Source: an uncultured Megasphaera sp.
GTDB taxonomy: Bacteria > Bacillota > Negativicutes > Veillonellales > Megasphaeraceae
Direction: 5' to 3'
DNA length: 33,311 nt
Assembly (NCBI GenBank): GCA_900554215.1
Contig: USGG01000017.1
Coordinates: forward strand, 1-33,311
Shown here: piece by piece, positions 29,526 to 33,311 of the stretch
Numbering within the stretch: the stretch's first letter is position 1
How the letters are laid out: each line of letters opens with the position of its first letter
Translations under genes and position numbers: made by a program
The notes under the pieces: generated by a model
What the model was told of the DNA's origin: nothing
Databases searched by the model: none
What the model saw: only the letters and a program-made list of their open reading frames with translations

Positions 29526-30205
29526 CTGCAAAGAATCATATGGTTACCCTGTATATATTGGGAAAACGATGCACTGTGCCGGAAGATTTGACGATCATGC
29601 GGGCGATGGAGTACGCCGGCTTCCGCCTCGTGCGGGGCTGCGGCTGCCGCAGCGGGTTCTGCGGAGCCTGTGCCGTCGTGTACCGCATTCAGGGGGAGAC
29701 AAAGCTGTATTCTGCCCTAGCCTGCCAGACGAAGGTAGAAGAGGGCATGTGCGTCGGCCGCTTGGAATCCTTTCCCATCAATAAAAAGGATTACGACATC
29801 AACAACCTGCCCTTGGCCGGCAACGTCGTAGGGCAATTTTACCCGGAAATTTACAACTGCATTCATTGCAACGCCTGCACGAAGAGCTGTCCTCAAGGCA
29901 TCAACGTTATGAAATACATCGCCCTGGCCCAGCGCGGCGATTACGAGGCCTGCGCTGAAGAGTCGTTCCGCTGCGTCGCCTGCGATATCTGTGCCTCCCG
30001 CTGTCCGGTGAAGATCAGCCACAGCGCAGTCAGCCTCATGGTCCGCCGCCTGACGGGCCGGTATATTGCGAAAAAAAGCGCCCACCTGGATAAAAGGGTC
30101 CAGGACATTGAGGCCGGGCTATACGATGAGGAATTGGAACGTCTTATGCATTTGTCTGATAAAGAAATTCACCGGCTGTATGAAGCCCGGGATGTGGAAA
30201 GGTAG
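29522..30205 (+). CDS. Fumarate reductase/succinate dehydrogenase-like iron-sulfur protein
   Basis: A 227-residue electron carrier. The ferredoxin-like N-terminal half has CGCRSGFCGAC (C40, C42, C47, C50) plus C68, enough for a 2Fe-2S cluster. The C-terminal half has two full 4Fe-4S motifs, CIHCNACTKSCP (113-124) and CVACDICASRCP (151-162). Classic FrdB/SdhB carries a 2Fe-2S, a 4Fe-4S and a 3Fe-4S centre; here both C-terminal motifs keep all four cysteines, as in soluble HdrC- or thiol:fumarate-reductase-like proteins. The ATG overlaps the previous stop (ATGA) and has AAGGAGAA before it. No membrane-anchor gene is present, so the complex should be cytoplasmic. Confidence 0.82.
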   Translation: MTAKNHMVTLYILGKRCTVPEDLTIMRAMEYAGFRLVRGCGCRSGFCGACAVVYRIQGETKLYSALACQTKVEEGMCVGRLESFPINKKDYDINNLPLAGNVVGQFYPEIYNCIHCNACTKSCPQGINVMKYIALAQRGDYEACAEESFRCVACDICASRCPVKISHSAVSLMVRRLTGRYIAKKSAHLDKRVQDIEAGLYDEELERLMHLSDKEIHRLYEARDVER

Positions 30206-30213
30206 GCGGCCTC

Positions 30214-31824
30214 ATGAAATATACAGATGAAATGCTGGTGTCGCAGGCCTGCGTAGACGCTACGCGGAACGAGCGCCTGTACGCGGAGCTGCGCCGGTAT
30301 ACGGCCCAGGAAAAGCAGGAGCTGCTGCGGAATTATCATCCCGATTACAGCCATAAGGATTTTTCTATTTTGATGGTCGGCCCCAATAAAGGCGATAAGG
30401 TGCCCCGCGAACTGGCGGCAGTTCTGGAAGGAAGGAGCCGCCTTCTCGGCGCGGACTTTGATTTGAACCATATCGAGCACGATACGGACGTCCTTATCAT
30501 CGGAGGCGGGGGAGCCGGAGCCGCGGCGGCTATTGAAGCGCGGCAGCACGGCGCGTCCGTCCTGCTGGCGACGAAGCTGCGTCTCGGCGACGCCAACACG
30601 GGTATGGCCGAAGGCGGCATTCAGGCAGCCGATAAGGAAAACGATTCGCCGGCTATCCACTATTTGGACGCCCTGGGCGGCGGCCATTTCAAGAATGTGC
30701 CGGAACTGCTGAAATGCCTCGTCATGCAGGGGCCCGCGGCGATTCAGTGGCTAGGCGGCCTGGGCGTCATGTTTGATAAATACGACGACGGTACGATGGT
30801 TACGACCCACGGCGGCGGCACGTCGCGCAAGCGGATGCATGCCTGCGGCGATTATACGGGAGCCGAAATCATGCGGGTCCTCCGCGACGAGGTGCGCGAT
30901 GAAGGCGTAGAAGTCCTGGAATATTCGCCGGCTGTGGAGCTCATTTTAGATGAAGAAGGAAAAGCGGCCGGAGCCGTATTGTATGATTTCGATACGCAGG
31001 AATATCATGTCGTACGGGCAAAAAGCGTCATCATTGCCACGGGAGGCGCAGGAAGGCTGCACTATCAGGGCTTTCCTACGTCCAATCACTACGGCTCGAC
31101 GGCAGACGGGCTGGTGCTGGCCTATCGGGCCGGCGTGCCCCTGATATACGCCGACGCGATACAGTATCATCCGACGGGAGCCGCCTATCCGCCGCAGATT
31201 TACGGTGCCTTGGTGACGGAAAAGGTCCGCTCCCTCGGAGCGATGCTGGTCAACAAGGACGGCGAAGCATTCCTGCATCCGCTGGAAACGCGCGACGTCG
31301 TAGCGGCGTCGATTATCCGCGAATGCCAGGCCCGTCATAAAGGCGTCCATGCCCTTCACGGGCCTGCGCTGTGGCTCGATACGCCGATGGTCGATATGAT
31401 TCACGGCGAAGGAACGATGGAACGGCGTTTGCCGGCGATGATTCACATGTACGAGCGGTTCGGCATCGATATCCGCAAGCAGCCTATCTTAGTATATCCT
31501 ACCCTTCATTATCAAAACGGCGGCATCTGCATCGACGAGCGCAGCGCGACGAAGATTCCCGGCCTGTATGCGGCAGGGGAAGACGTCGGCGGCATTCACG
31601 GGACGAACCGGCTGATGGGCAATAGCCTCCTCGATATCATCGTCTTCGGGCGCATTGCCGGCAGGGAAGCGGCGGCCTACAGCCAGACGGCGTCCCTGGG
31701 GGCGCTGACGGTAGGGCACGTGCGGCACTTTGAAGAAGAGCGGGAGGCGGCCCACGTGAAAGACGAAGTGCCGTCGCCGAAGCTGCTGCCGAATTACACC
31801 CATAACCGCGGTACGAGAGGATGA
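30214..31824 (+). CDS. Soluble fumarate-reductase-like flavoprotein subunit
   Basis: A 536-residue member of the SdhA/FrdA/NadB family. A 90-residue N-terminal extension, including MVGPNKGDKVPRELA, precedes the FAD fold DVLIIGGGGAGAA (92-104). GDANTGMAEGG (125-135) is the place where FrdA and SdhA attach FAD through a histidine; here it is N128, so FAD is probably not covalent, as in soluble relatives. Catalytic-site text is kept: QYHPTG, LETRDVV, TLHYQNGG and HGTNRLMGNSLLD. The likely reaction is reduction of fumarate or a similar enoate with electrons from the adjacent iron-sulfur protein. NadB is unlikely given the extension and partner. It starts 8 bases after the iron-sulfur gene. Confidence 0.82.
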   Translation: MKYTDEMLVSQACVDATRNERLYAELRRYTAQEKQELLRNYHPDYSHKDFSILMVGPNKGDKVPRELAAVLEGRSRLLGADFDLNHIEHDTDVLIIGGGGAGAAAAIEARQHGASVLLATKLRLGDANTGMAEGGIQAADKENDSPAIHYLDALGGGHFKNVPELLKCLVMQGPAAIQWLGGLGVMFDKYDDGTMVTTHGGGTSRKRMHACGDYTGAEIMRVLRDEVRDEGVEVLEYSPAVELILDEEGKAAGAVLYDFDTQEYHVVRAKSVIIATGGAGRLHYQGFPTSNHYGSTADGLVLAYRAGVPLIYADAIQYHPTGAAYPPQIYGALVTEKVRSLGAMLVNKDGEAFLHPLETRDVVAASIIRECQARHKGVHALHGPALWLDTPMVDMIHGEGTMERRLPAMIHMYERFGIDIRKQPILVYPTLHYQNGGICIDERSATKIPGLYAAGEDVGGIHGTNRLMGNSLLDIIVFGRIAGREAAAYSQTASLGALTVGHVRHFEEEREAAHVKDEVPSPKLLPNYTHNRGTRG

Positions 31825-31849
31825 CGGCGATGAGAGAAAGGAGCATGTC

Positions 31850-33311
31850 ATGAGCTGGCAGATTGAACGGAAATTAGCCGAACGCCTGGCCGACGAGACG
31901 GGATATTACAAGTATCCCTTCGGTACGCGGCGGGCTATGGCCCTTTGCTATCCCAATACGTACGAAGTCGCCATGAGCAATTTGGGAATGCAGATCATTT
32001 ATCGCGAAGTAAACGAACGGGCCGACTGGCTGTGCGAGCGGGCATTCCTTCCCGATAAAGAATTGGCCGCTTTGTACGCCAAGGAGCGGTCTCCGTTGCT
32101 GACCCTGGAAAACGGCCGGCCTCTCTGCGATTTTGAAATCATCGGCTTATCCGTCAGCTTTGAAATGGATTACTTTAATATTCCGGCTATACTGGAGCAG
32201 GGCCGCGTGCCCGTGCTGGCTGCGGACCGGGAGGAAAGGGATCCTCTCGTCGTCATGGGCGGGCCCGTAGCGTTTTTTAATCCGGAGCCCTTGTCTCCCT
32301 TTGTCGACGTCTGCCTGATCGGCGAAGGCGAAGGGCTGATCCATTCGTTTTTAGGCGCATACACGGAGGGCCGCGAGGCCGGAGAAAGCCGGCAGGCGCT
32401 GCTGCGGCGGCTGGCGAAGGTACCCGGCGTATACGTTCCGTCCCTGTATCGTCACGAATACGGTGAGGACGGCCGTTTGCAGGCCATCGTTCCGGAAGAC
32501 GGCGCGCCGGCTTCGGTACGGCGGCAGTGGCGGGAACTTACCGGGCCGGGAGAAACGGTCGTGGCGACGCCCCATACGGAATTCGGGGCTATGTACCTCA
32601 TTGAAATCGCCCGCGGCTGCGGCCGGCACTGCCGGTTCTGCATGGCCGGCTACTGCTACCGGCGGCCCCGCGTGCGGCCTTTGGAGTACGTGAAGGAAGC
32701 CGTGCTGAGGGGAAAGCGTCTGGGCAAGAAAATCGGCCTCATGGGTGCAGCCATATCGGACTATCCCTATATCGACGAACTCGTCGAATTTATCCGCAGT
32801 CAGGGGTTGGCGTTTTCCTGCGCCTCCCTGCGGGCCGATTCGATTACGCCGGCCATCGTTAAGGGGCTGGCCGAAAGCGGCCAAAAGACGATTACCCTAG
32901 CGCCGGAAGCGGGCAGCACCCACATGCGCGACATCATCAATAAAGGGATTACGGAAGAGCACCTGCTCCATTCCATCGACTTGGCGACGGCTGCCGGCAT
33001 CCGCCACGTCCGCATGTACATCATGATCGGCCTTCCAATGGAAACAGACGAGGACATCGAAGGCATCGTGACGATGACCAGGCGCGTGCAGGCCCATATG
33101 GCTTCCATCGGCAATAAGGGAAAGATTACTCTGAGCATCAATCCCTTTATTCCCAAGCCATGCACGCCCTTCCAGTGGATGGCCATGACTGACCAGAAGA
33201 CCGTCGAAAAACGGCTGTCCTATATAAAGAAGGCCTTGGACAAGGATAAGCAAATCGAAATATTGGCCGAGCCGCTGCGGCAATGCTATATTCAGGGCGT
33301 GCTGGCCCGCG
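31850..33311 (+). CDS. B12-binding-domain radical SAM protein (partial)
   Basis: The gene starts at ATG 31850 after AAAGGAG and remains open for 487 codons to the window end, so the C-terminus is missing. The N-terminal part (LCYPNTYEVAMSNLG, then VVMGGPVAF and CLIGEGEG) resembles a B12-binding-type Rossmann domain. The radical SAM cluster motif is C257-x3-C261-x2-C264 in CGRHCRFCMAG. APEAGS and YIMIGLPMETDED are typical later motifs. I know this protein type as an uncharacterised family that often precedes a DUF2344 partner and rng/rplU genes; that neighbourhood, if present, lies beyond this window. It is 25 bases from the flavoprotein gene, but may belong to a following operon. Confidence 0.85.
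   Translation, partial: MSWQIERKLAERLADETGYYKYPFGTRRAMALCYPNTYEVAMSNLGMQIIYREVNERADWLCERAFLPDKELAALYAKERSPLLTLENGRPLCDFEIIGLSVSFEMDYFNIPAILEQGRVPVLAADREERDPLVVMGGPVAFFNPEPLSPFVDVCLIGEGEGLIHSFLGAYTEGREAGESRQALLRRLAKVPGVYVPSLYRHEYGEDGRLQAIVPEDGAPASVRRQWRELTGPGETVVATPHTEFGAMYLIEIARGCGRHCRFCMAGYCYRRPRVRPLEYVKEAVLRGKRLGKKIGLMGAAISDYPYIDELVEFIRSQGLAFSCASLRADSITPAIVKGLAESGQKTITLAPEAGSTHMRDIINKGITEEHLLHSIDLATAAGIRHVRMYIMIGLPMETDEDIEGIVTMTRRVQAHMASIGNKGKITLSINPFIPKPCTPFQWMAMTDQKTVEKRLSYIKKALDKDKQIEILAEPLRQCYIQGVLAR

Overview
The window looks like the chromosome of an anaerobic Negativicutes bacterium, most likely Megasphaera or a close relative in the Veillonellaceae. This is inferred from several things: a GC-rich Firmicutes-type gene set with strong AGGAGG ribosome sites, traits of a Gram-negative envelope (a phosphoethanolamine transferase), lactate-type 2-hydroxyacid dehydrogenases, a one-chain pyruvate carboxylase, and a small exported protein of a type I associate with Negativicutes. 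No rRNA is present, so the genus is an inference. No insertion sequence, prophage or CRISPR array was seen. Most of the window reads as ordinary, well-ordered chromosome.

Layout. 1-2203: end of a trp operon (trpF end, trpB, trpA, terminator). 2204-2465: an AT-rich islet with fragments of a decayed reading frame. 2448-6176: a cupin protein, 5-formyltetrahydrofolate cyclo-ligase, and a convergent pair of a lactate/2-hydroxyisocaproate-type dehydrogenase and a GlcD-type FAD dehydrogenase. 6235-8076: an exported conserved protein and an MFS exporter. 8243-10882: a methyltransferase fused to a CsoR-type metal-sensor domain, then a degenerate macro-domain protein and a CpXC zinc protein. 11060-14576: a D,D-carboxypeptidase with a response regulator that has lost its phosphorylation site, convergent with a phosphoethanolamine transferase. 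14932-15190: tRNA-Asp, tRNA-Phe and tRNA-Leu(GAG). 15279-17219: a small conserved protein translationally coupled to a lipoprotein nuclease, then a canonical macro-domain protein. 17357-19316: tRNA-Leu(CAA), a nitroreductase and tatA-tatC. 19561-25010: a complete 2-aminoethylphosphonate uptake and degradation operon (ATPase, fused permease, binding lipoprotein, phnW, phnX). 25248-28682: pyruvate carboxylase. 28803-33311: a DUF5714 protein, a soluble fumarate-reductase-like iron-sulfur protein and flavoprotein, and a B12-binding radical SAM protein that runs off the end.

How the genes work together. The phosphonate operon imports 2-aminoethylphosphonate, moves its amino group to pyruvate (PhnW) and cleaves the C-P bond (PhnX), giving acetaldehyde, phosphate and alanine. 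Pyruvate carboxylase feeds oxaloacetate towards C4 acids, and the fumarate-reductase-like pair could act further along that branch. The two hydroxyacid dehydrogenases fit lactate or branched 2-hydroxyacid turnover. The least familiar parts are the methyltransferase-CsoR fusion with its divergent exporter, the degenerate macro/CpXC pair, the phosphorylation-blind regulator behind the carboxypeptidase, the small protein coupled to the nuclease, and the DUF5714 redox operon. Motif positions and promoter spacings were counted by hand. Family names come from recognised motifs, not from a database search.
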